61,379 bases of DNA from an uncultured Oscillospiraceae bacterium (lineage in GTDB: Bacteria > Bacillota > Clostridia > Oscillospirales > Oscillospiraceae), in NCBI GenBank assembly GCA_910584045.1, contig CAJTYO010000012.1, positions 1 to 61,379 of the forward strand. The letters run 5' to 3'. Below, piece after piece: positions 35,986-45,690 of this stretch. The stretch's first letter is position 1; each line of letters begins with the position of its first letter. The position numbers were made by a program, and so were the translations under genes. The notes beneath the pieces were generated by a model. It saw only the letters and a list, made by a program, of their open reading frames with translations. It was not told where the DNA came from and searched no databases.

Positions 35986-36890
35986 AAGAGTCAATAAACG
36001 GAACAGTCTGGAAAGACATCAATGGAAATCCCATCCACGCCCACGGTGGCTGGATATTATTTCACGGCGGCTGGTACTACTGGTACGGAGAGGATCGCCG
36101 GGAGCGGTACTACGTCAGCTGCTACCGTTCCCGAAATCTGAGAGACTGGGAGTTTCGCCGCCACATCTTGACCATGGATTCCAGAATGGAAGCGTACCGC
36201 GTCCGAACAAAGCTCCAGCTCCAGAATGAGGACGGCGGGAAGGTCAATTTAGAGCGGCCAAAGGTACTCTTTAATGAGAAAACAGGAAAATTTGTCCTCT
36301 GGGCGCATTTTGAGAACGGGAGGGATTACACGGCCGCCGCCGCTGCTGTGGCCACTTGCGATACGCCGGATGGGGATTTTACCTACCACGGCCACTTCAA
36401 CCCCTACGGGTATATGTCACGGGACTGCACTCTGTTCCAGGACGATGATGGGACGGCTTATTTCATCTCCGCCGCCCGGGACAACGCCGACTTGCACGTC
36501 TACCGGCTGACGGATGATTACATGAATGTGGAGCGCCTGGTTCATCGTCTCTGGCAGGGGGAATATCGGGAAGCCCCGGCTGTGGCGAAAATCAAGGGGC
36601 GGTACTATATGTTGACATCCTTCTGCACCGGCTGGGAGCCGAATCAGGCAAAGTACGCCTGGGCGGATGCCATAGAGGGACGGTGGAGCTGCCTGTTGGA
36701 GATCGGTGATGAGACGACGTACCACAGTCAGCCCGCCTTCCTTCTACAAAAGGATGGACGCACCTTATATTTTGGCGACCGATGGGGCGGTGACGGCGAG
36801 GCGTATTTTTCCTCCAGCTATGTGGTCTATCCCCTGGAACTGACGGAGGGAAGGCTGGCGATAAAGCCTGTGGAAGAAATCTGGCTTTGA
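35982..36890 (+). CDS. GH43-type glycosidase, subfamily 24/34-like
   Basis: A 302-residue five-bladed-propeller protein. The start NGNPIHAHGGWILFHGGWYYWYGE is typical of the GH43 subfamilies 24 and 34 (exo-beta-1,3-galactanases and related enzymes). These lack the usual first-blade Asp base, as here, and in a fungal member a Gln helps activate water. Further motifs are VNLERPKV (acid Glu), SRDCTLFQDDDG and REAPAVAKI. It acts in the cytoplasm, since no signal peptide is visible. Galactanase activity is inferred from the motif only. It is the last enzyme gene before the regulators. Confidence 0.78.
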   Translation: MKESINGTVWKDINGNPIHAHGGWILFHGGWYYWYGEDRRERYYVSCYRSRNLRDWEFRRHILTMDSRMEAYRVRTKLQLQNEDGGKVNLERPKVLFNEKTGKFVLWAHFENGRDYTAAAAAVATCDTPDGDFTYHGHFNPYGYMSRDCTLFQDDDGTAYFISAARDNADLHVYRLTDDYMNVERLVHRLWQGEYREAPAVAKIKGRYYMLTSFCTGWEPNQAKYAWADAIEGRWSCLLEIGDETTYHSQPAFLLQKDGRTLYFGDRWGGDGEAYFSSSYVVYPLELTEGRLAIKPVEEIWL

Positions 36891-36943
36891 CGCCCCCGGA
36901 GACGGCAGGACGGCGCGAAGGAAAAAGGAGGGGAACATTCTGT

Positions 36944-38464
36944 ATGAAGATACTGATTGCAGATGATGACGCCTACACAAGAGAAGGACTGGTAGAGAGC
37001 ATTGATTGGGAGACGCTGGGGATCGATGAAATCATGCAGGCGGTCAACGGCCAGGATGCGTTGACCACTGCCCGGTGGTTTCACCCGGACATTATCCTGA
37101 CGGATATCCGGATGCCCCAGATGGACGGCCTCGCCTTCGCCCGAGAACTGCTGGCCGGCAGCCGGGAGAGCCGGGTGATCTTTATCAGCGGCTACATGGA
37201 GATCGATTATTTGAAGGACGCTATCCAGCTGTCCGCAGTGGATTTTATCGAAAAACCCATTGACCGGTCCGCTCTGCGGCGGGCGCTGGCAAGGGCCGTC
37301 GAGGAGGTGCGGGAGATCCGGCGCCACCGGGCGGCGGTGGAGGACCAGAGGAATATCCGGCAGCAAACCCTGGTCCGGCTTCTGTGCAGCGAACAGCCCG
37401 ATCCCAAGACGATAGAAAAATTGGCCCAGGAAGTGGGCTTCCCGCTGACGGGCGTCTATGTCTGTGTTTTTCTCCAGTATTCGGCAAAACAGCCTCTATC
37501 GGAAGAAGATGACGACAAACTCATGGCATCGATACAGGCTTACTCTGCAAAGACTTTGGGGCAGTGGGACAAGGAAAAGCGGCAATTCCAGATGGTTCTT
37601 GCCCTTTCCGATAGAAATCAGCACCAGCTGGCATCCATCTGTGCCGCACTGTCCACGGAGTTTCCACAGTGCTGGGTGGGAGCCGGCGCGGAGGTGGAGG
37701 ATCACCGGCAGATCAGAAACAGCAGCCGGATGGCCGCTGCCGCTGTCAACTGCGCGTTTTATCAGACTGAGCGAAAGATCTTTCGCATCAGCAGGGAAAT
37801 ACGGGGAAAACACGCTGTAGAACCTGGCATATACGGCGAGTTCCTGCAGATCTTGTCAGAGCCGCCGGAAAAGATTCAGGATAGGTTCTGTACATTGTTT
37901 AAGGAGCTGCAAGAAAATATTTATTGTCCCAGAGAGCAGGTCTGCACACTCGTGGCCTCCCTGCTTCTCGCGCTGTACCGGGCATATCCAGGCCTGTACG
38001 GCAAGCATCCGGCAATTAAAAACGAGGAAGACATCCAGTTGGTCCTGACCAATATGGAAAGTTTGCAGGAGATGGAGCTGCTTATCCTTGATCTTCTGCC
38101 CTGCATCCAGGACAGGGATATGGAGAAGAAAACGTTCAGCAGGATCGTCCAGAGCGCGATCGAGTATATTGCCCGGCATTTTCGTGAGAAGGATTTAAGT
38201 GTGGCGCAGATTGCGGACTATCTGCACTTCTCTCCGGATTACCTGAACGTTCTTTTCAAGCAGGAGACGAAGCTGACCATCAAGCAGTATGTGAACAATT
38301 ACCGCCTGGAAAAATCCATGGCTATGTTAGAAAAAGATTTCTACAAGGTGACGGAGATCGCCGAATTGTGCGGCTATGACAACGCCAACTATTTTGCCAA
38401 GGCATTCCGGAAAGCCACGGGCATGACGCCAACGGAATATAGGGAAAACCATGAACATTTATAA
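36944..38464 (+). CDS. AraC-type response regulator (YesN-like)
   Basis: A 506-residue two-component regulator. The receiver domain (1 to about 120) has acidic residues DDD at 8-10, phospho-acceptor D54 in LTDIRMPQMDG and K in EKPIDR. A central region of unknown fold (about 140-390) precedes two helix-turn-helix motifs of the AraC type (about 405-505), ending GMTPTEYRENHEH. Such regulators bind paired direct repeats and activate polysaccharide loci, which fits the repeats found at 3801 and 11377. The start at 36944 follows AAAAAGGAGGGG; upstream in-frame codons lack a ribosome site. The 3' end overlaps the sensor kinase gene by 14 bases. Confidence 0.93.
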   Translation: MKILIADDDAYTREGLVESIDWETLGIDEIMQAVNGQDALTTARWFHPDIILTDIRMPQMDGLAFARELLAGSRESRVIFISGYMEIDYLKDAIQLSAVDFIEKPIDRSALRRALARAVEEVREIRRHRAAVEDQRNIRQQTLVRLLCSEQPDPKTIEKLAQEVGFPLTGVYVCVFLQYSAKQPLSEEDDDKLMASIQAYSAKTLGQWDKEKRQFQMVLALSDRNQHQLASICAALSTEFPQCWVGAGAEVEDHRQIRNSSRMAAAAVNCAFYQTERKIFRISREIRGKHAVEPGIYGEFLQILSEPPEKIQDRFCTLFKELQENIYCPREQVCTLVASLLLALYRAYPGLYGKHPAIKNEEDIQLVLTNMESLQEMELLILDLLPCIQDRDMEKKTFSRIVQSAIEYIARHFREKDLSVAQIADYLHFSPDYLNVLFKQETKLTIKQYVNNYRLEKSMAMLEKDFYKVTEIAELCGYDNANYFAKAFRKATGMTPTEYRENHEHL

Positions 38465-40220
38465 GAAGATTTTGAACTGGTTTCAAAGTGCTTCCCTCAA
38501 CAGGAAAATCATTATCCTGGTATTTGCGGTAGGCATACTCCCACTTGGGCTGGCATTTTGGTTCTCCCTGTCAGAGATGGGAAAGATCACACAGGAACAG
38601 CAGTCCTATACGGAAAACCAGGGCTTTACCCAGGTATTTGGCGCCGTGGAAGATAAATTGGAGCGGATGAAAAATATTGCCGCCCTGCTGGCGATGGACG
38701 ATGATGTTACCCGTGACATCATGCTGGCAGGCCAGGCCCGAAGCACTGCGGAGCAGCTGGCCCATTTTAATCATTTATCCCGCTACCTTAACAGCATGGA
38801 GTTGGCGTTCAAGCCAAACGATATTGTTTTTTTCGTGGATTCCGATTTGGCTGAGACGGGCAATCAAGCGGGGCGTTTCCGCTCTATGGACGCTCTTTTG
38901 CAAACGGGCTGGTATGACCGGCTACGGGGCAACAACGGGAATTCCACCTGGGTCAGGTTTCAGGAGCCGCACTCCAACACCCATGACATCGCCATTGTCC
39001 GGGAGATCTGGAACCCGGACGATTACCATGAGACGCTGGGCGTACTGGCGGTAGTCCTGGCTCAGGATGACTTGAAGAAGATGCTGGTCCCTTCCGCACG
39101 GACACAGATGATGTATTTGGAAACAGCGGACGGCATTGTATTAACCTCCAACACGGGGAAAGAGGACCTGACATGCGTACCATTGGGAAAGCGCGGACTG
39201 CAGGACAGAGATTTTTCCCCCATTCGCCTGGAGGACACGGAATACCTGCTGCGCAGCCAGATGATGGAGGGGACCAGTATTTATTTGGTATCCCTTGTTC
39301 CGGAGGATGCCCTGGAGCGGGAAGTGGGCGCGGTGAACGCAAGGCTGCGGATGACCTATGCGCTCATCTGCTTAGTCAGTCTGTTGGCCGTGATCCCCTT
39401 GACCCGTTCCATTACCAGACGTATCTTCCTGCTGAAAGAACAAATGATGCGTACTCAGGACGGAATCATCAGTAAGCTGGAGGGTCAGGAGGCCTACCAT
39501 GACGAGATTGGACAGCTCACCAGCCATTACAACGACATGGTGGATAAAATCGGGGAGCTGCTGCAGGAGCAGTATGCTTTGGGTCAGCAAAAGACGGAGG
39601 CGGAGCTGCGGGCTCTGCAATCCCAGATCAATCCCCATTTTTTGTACAACACCTTGGATATGATTAACTGGATGGCACTGAAGGATGAGACGGACAATAT
39701 CCAAAATGTGGTCTTGGCCATGTCCAAATTCTACCGGCTGACCATGAGCAAGGGCCACGATATCGTGACCATAGGCGATGAGTTGACTATGTGCAGCGCC
39801 TATATGGAGATTCAAAATCGCCGCTATCGCGGCAAGATCCTCTACGAGGTGGAGGTAGACGATGAGATCGAGGGCTATCTGATCCCCAAGATCACCCTCC
39901 AGCCTTTCCTGGAAAACGCCATTATCCATGGTATCAATGAGAAGGAGGATGCCATGGGTAATGTACGCTTGAATGGCTGGATGGAGGATGGGCGCATTAC
40001 TCTGAGCGTGACGGATGACGGCGCCGGTATGCGGGAGGAGGACAAGACGAAGCCCCACACAGGCAGTCACTACGGGATGGAGAATATCGCCCAGCGGCTG
40101 GAGTTGTTTTTTGGAGAGAAGATCCCCATCCGTGTGGAGAGTTCGCCAGGAATCGGTACATGTATCATCATCAATATTCCGGCCAAGGCCGCCGGGGGAC
40201 AGGAGGGCGTTTCCAAATGA
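38451..40220 (+). CDS. Sensor histidine kinase (YesM-like)
   Basis: A 589-residue membrane kinase. A first membrane segment (about 17-38) and a second (about 300-325) enclose an extracytoplasmic sensing domain of about 260 residues, followed by a HAMP linker, the His_kinase box with H396 in INPHFLYNTLD, and an ATPase domain with DDGAGM and GMENIAQRL. It phosphorylates the response regulator encoded just upstream. The next gene product is a solute-binding lipoprotein that may deliver the sugar signal to the sensing domain. The start overlaps the regulator gene, the usual arrangement for this pair. Confidence 0.93.
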   Translation: MNIYKKILNWFQSASLNRKIIILVFAVGILPLGLAFWFSLSEMGKITQEQQSYTENQGFTQVFGAVEDKLERMKNIAALLAMDDDVTRDIMLAGQARSTAEQLAHFNHLSRYLNSMELAFKPNDIVFFVDSDLAETGNQAGRFRSMDALLQTGWYDRLRGNNGNSTWVRFQEPHSNTHDIAIVREIWNPDDYHETLGVLAVVLAQDDLKKMLVPSARTQMMYLETADGIVLTSNTGKEDLTCVPLGKRGLQDRDFSPIRLEDTEYLLRSQMMEGTSIYLVSLVPEDALEREVGAVNARLRMTYALICLVSLLAVIPLTRSITRRIFLLKEQMMRTQDGIISKLEGQEAYHDEIGQLTSHYNDMVDKIGELLQEQYALGQQKTEAELRALQSQINPHFLYNTLDMINWMALKDETDNIQNVVLAMSKFYRLTMSKGHDIVTIGDELTMCSAYMEIQNRRYRGKILYEVEVDDEIEGYLIPKITLQPFLENAIIHGINEKEDAMGNVRLNGWMEDGRITLSVTDDGAGMREEDKTKPHTGSHYGMENIAQRLELFFGEKIPIRVESSPGIGTCIIINIPAKAAGGQEGVSK

Positions 40221-41812
40221 TGTATAAGCTGTGGTCTGAAGGTGCAAAAATGCCCCAAAAGCTCAAGCGATGGGGGTGTCTTGCTGCCGGCAGCCTGTTG
40301 CTGGCAATCTGCGGCTGTATGCCACAGACCTCTCCTCCTGTTGAGGAGCCAAGGGACGAGCCGGTGGCAAATCTCCGGGCGGTCATCCAAGGCACGCCGC
40401 CGGCGGAGGGACTGGATGAGCTGTACCGGCAGCTGGATGAACTGACCATACCGGAACTCAACTGCACCTTGCGCTTCGTCTATATCCCCAGGAAAGAGGG
40501 CGAAAATCAGCTGGACGCCGCTGCAGCATCGGGAGAATACGACTTCATTCCCAATGGCGTGTTTTCCAATTATCATCTGCAGGTAGCCAAAAATGCGCTC
40601 CTCGATCTGAACGAATACTTGCCTCTGGTACCGGATTTACAGGCCCATTACGCGGCGTACTCCGAAGACCTTTTGAAAAGCTGCGAGATCAGCGGCGGTT
40701 TGTATGGGATACCGCAGTACAGTCCCGGCGTTCAAAACACCGATGAGGGTTTCTTTTTTCGAGAAGACCTGCGGAAAGAGTGGGGGCTGGAGCCAGTCAC
40801 GGATCTGGAGACCATGGAGGCCTATTTGTACAGGGCGAAAGAGACGGAGGCATACCGGGAGCAGCATCTCATCACCGACTACCGCATCTGGACGTGTCTG
40901 TGGTTCATGGTCAGCCAGGGAAAATATCTGGAGTTGGACAGCATCCTGGAGACGCCTTTCCTGGTCGCTCTGGCCGACGATCCGGGTGCGCTTGTCAACC
41001 GCATGGAAACGCCTGAGTTCCAGACGGTCGCGGCCTATCTTCGTAAGTGGCAGGAAGCGGGCATCCTGGGAATTGGGCTGCTGTCTCCGTCCAGCAGTGA
41101 GAAGGCAGGAGTGTGGCCGATGATGGCCGCCGGACAAGTTCCCTGCGAAACGAACAGCCCCTTCTGGTCAATCAATCCCGGCGTGATTCGGGAAATTTGG
41201 GAGGCACATCCCACATGGGAGTTTGCCTTTTTCCCATACTGTACGAATGATGTGAGCTGGTACTTGGACAGTCTTGCAGATGCCTCCGTTATATCGATTT
41301 CCTCCAAGACCAGATACCCGGAGACGGCCATCAGGTTGCTGGAGAAGATCCATACCGATCAGCGGTACTACGATCTTCTGCGTTATGGTGTGGAGGGCAT
41401 CCATTACAATCTGACGGACGGCCTGCTGGATTACAGCGAGATCCCCAGCGCCAACGCCTTCGGCTGGACACCAATCACGGATGAGGGGCTCAGCCGAGAC
41501 AGGGAGATTGATGACCGGAAGTGGTATGAGGATTTAGAAGTGCCCTATAGTCAATGGCAGGATCAGGTTGCCGCTCAGGCAAAGATCGATCCTCTGGGCG
41601 GGTTCCGCCGGGACATGTCCGGTCTGAAGGACGTAGCAGACGAGATAGACAACGTGTGGGTGCAGTATTATCTCCCCATCCTGTGCGGCTACCAGGCTGA
41701 CACGGGCCAGGCAATTCAGGACGCCAACGAAGCGCTGCGGCAGGCTGGATTCGGCACCTATTTTGCAAGCATGCAGCAGCAGGTTGCGGAGCACCTTGGC
41801 ACGGGAGATTGA
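40217..41812 (+). CDS. Solute-binding lipoprotein linked to the two-component system
   Basis: A 531-residue exported lipoprotein with a hydrophobic leader ending LAICGCMP; Cys34 (or Cys32) is the probable lipidation site. The remainder is a solute-binding fold related to the transporter lipoprotein at 13427, including the C-terminal DUF3502-like region. Because no permease genes adjoin it and it overlaps the kinase gene by 4 bases, it may present sugar to the sensor or serve as a second receptor for the same permeases. M12 at 40250 is an alternative start, with GAAGGTG upstream and a more typical signal peptide. Confidence 0.85.
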   Translation: MMYKLWSEGAKMPQKLKRWGCLAAGSLLLAICGCMPQTSPPVEEPRDEPVANLRAVIQGTPPAEGLDELYRQLDELTIPELNCTLRFVYIPRKEGENQLDAAAASGEYDFIPNGVFSNYHLQVAKNALLDLNEYLPLVPDLQAHYAAYSEDLLKSCEISGGLYGIPQYSPGVQNTDEGFFFREDLRKEWGLEPVTDLETMEAYLYRAKETEAYREQHLITDYRIWTCLWFMVSQGKYLELDSILETPFLVALADDPGALVNRMETPEFQTVAAYLRKWQEAGILGIGLLSPSSSEKAGVWPMMAAGQVPCETNSPFWSINPGVIREIWEAHPTWEFAFFPYCTNDVSWYLDSLADASVISISSKTRYPETAIRLLEKIHTDQRYYDLLRYGVEGIHYNLTDGLLDYSEIPSANAFGWTPITDEGLSRDREIDDRKWYEDLEVPYSQWQDQVAAQAKIDPLGGFRRDMSGLKDVADEIDNVWVQYYLPILCGYQADTGQAIQDANEALRQAGFGTYFASMQQQVAEHLGTGD

Positions 41813-41831
41813 TCCTCGCTTTGGCTGAAGC

Positions 41832-41903
41832 AGCTACATCTATGACGCCTATCTGGCATACCGTCTCAGCGGCGCCTACGTGACCAGCTGCTCTGATATT
41901 TGA
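41832..41903 (+). pseudogene. Possible fragment of an FGGY sugar kinase gene
   Basis: In the 115-base gap before the kinase at 41928, 23 codons read in one frame to a stop as YDAYLAYRLSGAYVTSCSD, resembling the conserved YLxYRLTGxxVTD segment of FGGY kinases. No start or upstream kinase sequence remains. It could be the trace of an older kinase gene replaced by the present one, or chance. Confidence 0.3.
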
Positions 41904-41927
41904 TAGAAATCGAGGAGGAGATCAAAG

Positions 41928-43481
41928 ATGAAAACCTATCTGGGCATTGAACTGGGCTCCACCCGCATCAAGGCGGTGCTGGTTGGGCCGGACATGAAGT
42001 CCATCGCAGCTGGAGCCCACGAATGGGAGAACCGGCTGGAAAACGGCTACTGGACATATTCGATGGATGCTGTCTGGGCCGGTATTCAGGAGAGCTATCG
42101 GAAAATGGCGGAGGATTTCCAGGCAAAGACCGGAGAGGGGCTGTCTTCTATTGACGCCATCGGATTCTCCGCCATGATGCACGGCTATATGGCCTTTGAC
42201 CGGGGCGGAGAATTGCTGACGCCCTTCCGCACCTGGCGCAATACCACCACCGGCTCTGCGGCGGCGGAATTGACGGAGCTGTTCGGCTTCAACATTCCCC
42301 AGCGGTGGAGCATCGCCCACCTGTACCAGGCGATGCTGAACGGCGAGGAGCATGTAAAGGACATCGATTACCTCACCACCCTTGCGGGATATATCCATTG
42401 GAAGCTCACCGGCCGCCGGGTGTTGGGCGTGGGCGAGGCCAGCGGCATGTTCCCCATCGACAGCGAGAAAAATGATTTTGACACCGGGATGATTGCCAAA
42501 TTTGATGAGAAAGCGGCAGAGTATCCCTGGAGCCTCCGTAACATCCTGCCAGAAGTCCTGACAGCTGGACAGGAGGCCGGGACTCTTACTCCGGAGGGTG
42601 CAAAACTCCTGGATCCCACCGGAAAACTTCAGCCGGGTATTCCGTTCTGTCCTCCTGAAGGTGATGCGGGTACTGGCATGGTGGCAACCAACTCTGTTGC
42701 CGTGCGCACGGGCAACGTCTCGGCTGGGACCAGCGTATTCGCCATGATCGTTCTGGAGAAGGCGCTCAGCAAATGCTATCCAGAGATCGACATGGTGACA
42801 ACGCCAACCGGCAAGCCTGTTGCCATGGTCCACTGCAACAGCTGCACCTCCGATCTGGATGCCTGGGTGGACCTGTTCGGCCAGTTTGCGGCACTCATTG
42901 GCGCTGATGTATCCAAAACCGCCCTTTATTCCACGCTCTATCAGCACGCCATGACCGGCGCGGCGGACTGCAATGGATTGGTAGCCTACAACTACTTCGC
43001 CGGGGAACCGATTACCGGCCTGGATGAGGGCCGCCCGCTCTTTGTCCGGAACCCCGGCGGCATGAGCCTTGCCGATTTTATCCGTGCCCACCTGTATTCC
43101 TCCGTGGCGACCCTCAAGCTGGGCTTGGACATCCTCTTCCGGCAGGAGCATGTGGCTCTGGACAGCCTGCTGGGTCATGGCGGACTGTTCAAAACGCCGG
43201 TCGGGCAGCGTGTCATGGCTGCTGCTGTGGGTGTGCCGGTGACAGTGATGGAAACCGCCGGGGAGGGCGGCCCCTATGGGATGGCGCTTCTGGCGGCATA
43301 CATGCGCTGCAGATCCGGCGGAGAGATTTTGGAGGATTTTCTGAAAGATCGGGTATTCTCCGATGCCCCCAGCGTTACCATCGCCTCCACACAGGAGGAG
43401 TTGGACGGATTCAACGCCTATATGGCGCGCTATACCGCCGGACTCGCCATGGAGCGAGCTGCGGTAAATACTTTGAAATGA
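41928..43481 (+). CDS. araB: FGGY-family sugar kinase, probable L-ribulokinase
   Basis: A 517-residue ATP-dependent sugar kinase. The N-terminal phosphate loop YLGIELGSTRIKAV, the substrate-side AIGFSAMMHGYMAFD, GDAGTGMVATNSVAVRTGNVSAGTSVFA and LGHGGLFKTP mark the FGGY fold. It is of the type found beside araA and araD in Bacteroides and Clostridia, distinct from the classical enterobacterial AraB. It would phosphorylate L-ribulose made by AraA. Specificity is inferred from position. CGAGGAGG precedes the start. Confidence 0.87.
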   Translation: MKTYLGIELGSTRIKAVLVGPDMKSIAAGAHEWENRLENGYWTYSMDAVWAGIQESYRKMAEDFQAKTGEGLSSIDAIGFSAMMHGYMAFDRGGELLTPFRTWRNTTTGSAAAELTELFGFNIPQRWSIAHLYQAMLNGEEHVKDIDYLTTLAGYIHWKLTGRRVLGVGEASGMFPIDSEKNDFDTGMIAKFDEKAAEYPWSLRNILPEVLTAGQEAGTLTPEGAKLLDPTGKLQPGIPFCPPEGDAGTGMVATNSVAVRTGNVSAGTSVFAMIVLEKALSKCYPEIDMVTTPTGKPVAMVHCNSCTSDLDAWVDLFGQFAALIGADVSKTALYSTLYQHAMTGAADCNGLVAYNYFAGEPITGLDEGRPLFVRNPGGMSLADFIRAHLYSSVATLKLGLDILFRQEHVALDSLLGHGGLFKTPVGQRVMAAAVGVPVTVMETAGEGGPYGMALLAAYMRCRSGGEILEDFLKDRVFSDAPSVTIASTQEELDGFNAYMARYTAGLAMERAAVNTLK

Positions 43482-43493
43482 GGAAAGATCATC

Positions 43494-44966
43494 ATGAAGA
43501 ATAAGCAGTTCTGGTTTATCGTCGGATCCCAACACCTCTATGGCCCGGAGGTCCTGGAGACTGTTGCTGCCCGCGCCGCCGAGATGGCGGCAGAAATGAA
43601 AAAAAGTCTCCTGATTCCCTGCACTATTGTCTACAAGGCCACCGTCAAGACCTGTGAGGAGATCACGGCGCTGATGAAGGAAGCCAACTACGATGACAAC
43701 TGCTATGGTGTGATTACCTGGTGCCACACCTTCTCCCCCAGCAAGATGTGGATCAACGGTCTTGAGCTGCTCCAGAAGCCTTGGTGCCACTTCGCAACCC
43801 AGTACAACCGGGAGATCCCCAATGATGAGATCGACATGGACTTCATGAATCTGAATCAGGCCGCCCACGGCGACCGGGAACATGGGTTCATTGGAGCCCG
43901 TCTCCGCAAGTCCCGGAAAATCGTGATGGGCTACTGGCGGGATAAGGGGCCGCTGAAGGAGCTGGGACTGTGGATGCGCTCCGCCGTGGGCGTGGCCGAG
44001 AGCCGCGGCCTGAAGGTCTGCCGCTTCGGGGACAATATGCGCAATGTGGCTGTCACCGAGGGTGACAAGGTAGAGGTGCAGCGGAAGCTGGGCTGGCAGG
44101 TGAATACATGGGCGGTTGGCGATCTTGTGAAGGAGATGAACGCTGTCACGGACGCTGAGATCGACGCCCTGATGGCGGAGTACGCCTGGAAGTACGATAT
44201 GAACACGGACAAGGTGGAAAACGTCCGTTATCAGGCCCGGGAGGAGATCGCCATGAAGCGGTTCCTGGACCGGGTGGGGGCCGAGGCGTTCACCAACACC
44301 TTTGAGGACCTCTACGGCATGGAGCAGCTTCCCGGCCTTGCCAGCCAGCGGCTCATGGAGCAGGGCTACGGCTATGGCGGCGAGGGTGACTGGAAGGTAT
44401 CCGCTATGACCCGCATCGTCAAGGCCATGACTGAAGGCATGGGCGGCGGCTCCGCCTTCATGGAGGATTATACCTACCATCTCAAGGAGGGGGAGGAGTA
44501 TTCTCTGGGAGCCCATATGCTGGAGGTCTGCCCCTCCGTGGCGGCGGATAAGCCACGGATCGAGTGCCACCACCTGGGCATCGGGATGAACGAGAAGGAC
44601 CCCGCCCGGCTGGTGTTTGAGGGCAAGGCGGGCCCCGCCGTGGTGGCCAGCCTCATCGACATGGGCGGCCGTCTGCGGCTCATTGTCCAGGACATTGAGG
44701 CGGTGAAACCGATCATGGATATGCCGAATCTGCCTGTAGCGCGGGTGATGTGGCGGGCATACCCAGACCTCTGCACCGGCGCAAAGATGTGGATCCTCGC
44801 CGGCGGGGCCCACCACACGGTTCTCAGCTACGATGCCACCGCGCAGATGCTGGAGGACTGGGCGGAGATGATGGATATTGAATATGTCCATATCGGGAAG
44901 GATACCACCATGGAGGGCCTCAAGCAGCAGCTTCTCCTGGCGGACCTGACCTGGAAACTGAAGTAG
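43494..44966 (+). CDS. araA: L-arabinose isomerase
   Basis: A 490-residue enzyme that converts L-arabinose to L-ribulose. The N-terminus KQFWFIVGSQHLYGPEVLE, WCHTFSPSKMWINGL, the substrate segment THFATQYNREIP-like (CHFATQYNREIP), MEDYTYHL and AGGAHHTVLSY are diagnostic of AraA and cover the Mn-binding Glu and His residues. Length is standard. It processes arabinose released by the GH51 and GH43 enzymes. It lies 12 bases after the kinase gene. Confidence 0.97.
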   Translation: MKNKQFWFIVGSQHLYGPEVLETVAARAAEMAAEMKKSLLIPCTIVYKATVKTCEEITALMKEANYDDNCYGVITWCHTFSPSKMWINGLELLQKPWCHFATQYNREIPNDEIDMDFMNLNQAAHGDREHGFIGARLRKSRKIVMGYWRDKGPLKELGLWMRSAVGVAESRGLKVCRFGDNMRNVAVTEGDKVEVQRKLGWQVNTWAVGDLVKEMNAVTDAEIDALMAEYAWKYDMNTDKVENVRYQAREEIAMKRFLDRVGAEAFTNTFEDLYGMEQLPGLASQRLMEQGYGYGGEGDWKVSAMTRIVKAMTEGMGGGSAFMEDYTYHLKEGEEYSLGAHMLEVCPSVAADKPRIECHHLGIGMNEKDPARLVFEGKAGPAVVASLIDMGGRLRLIVQDIEAVKPIMDMPNLPVARVMWRAYPDLCTGAKMWILAGGAHHTVLSYDATAQMLEDWAEMMDIEYVHIGKDTTMEGLKQQLLLADLTWKLK

Positions 44967-44976
44967 GAGGCGTGTT

Positions 44977-45690
44977 ATGCTGGAAGAACTGAAGATCAAG
45001 GTCTGCGAGGCCAACATGGAGCTGCCCCGGCGGGGGCTGGTGACCTATACCTGGGGAAACGTCAGCGGCATCGATCGGGAGCGGGGTCTGTTTGTCATCA
45101 AGCCTTCTGGCGTGGAGTACGAGGAGCTGAAGCCGGAAGATCTTGTGGTGATGGACCTCCGGGGCAACCAGGTGGAAGGGGAGATGAATCCCTCCTCTGA
45201 CACAAAAACCCATCTGGTACTCTATAACGCTTTCCCGGGGATTGGGGGAATCGTCCACACCCACAGCCCTCACGCTGTGGCCTGGGCCCAGGCGGGCCGG
45301 AACATCCCTGCCTACGGAACCACTCACGCCGACTACTTTTACGGCCCCATCCCCTGCGCTCGGAATCTGACACCGGAGGAGATCGAGGCGGATTACGAAA
45401 CCAATACCGGACACGCAATCGTGGAGACCTTCCGCCAGCGGAATATCAACCCAGCCCATGTTCCTGCTGTCATCTGCTGCAACCACGGGCCGTTCACCTG
45501 GGGGAAGGATGCCGCCCAGGCGGTGTACCATTCGGTGGTGCTGGAGGAAGTTGCAAAGATGGCGATGTTTACCGAGGCTGTCAATCCCAAGATTAGTCCC
45601 GCTCCACAGTGCATTCAGGACAAGCATTTTATGCGTAAGCATGGGCCAAACGCCTACTATGGGCAAGAATCGAAGCAGCAGTGTAAGTAA
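44977..45690 (+). CDS. araD: L-ribulose-5-phosphate 4-epimerase
   Basis: A 237-residue class II aldolase-fold epimerase that converts L-ribulose-5-phosphate to D-xylulose-5-phosphate. RGLVTYTWGNVSGIDRE, the phosphate site KPSGVEYEEL, the zinc-ligand segment GIVHTHSPHAVAWAQ and the C-terminal His in CNHGPFTWG are present. This is the last gene of the glycan locus and sends arabinose carbon to the pentose phosphate pathway. TAGGAGG precedes the ATG. No clear terminator follows within 130 bases. Confidence 0.96.
   Translation: MLEELKIKVCEANMELPRRGLVTYTWGNVSGIDRERGLFVIKPSGVEYEELKPEDLVVMDLRGNQVEGEMNPSSDTKTHLVLYNAFPGIGGIVHTHSPHAVAWAQAGRNIPAYGTTHADYFYGPIPCARNLTPEEIEADYETNTGHAIVETFRQRNINPAHVPAVICCNHGPFTWGKDAAQAVYHSVVLEEVAKMAMFTEAVNPKISPAPQCIQDKHFMRKHGPNAYYGQESKQQCK

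Noticed and set aside
41922..45017. 1031-codon minus-strand frame opposite araB and araA
   Set aside because: Antisense shadow of two certain genes.
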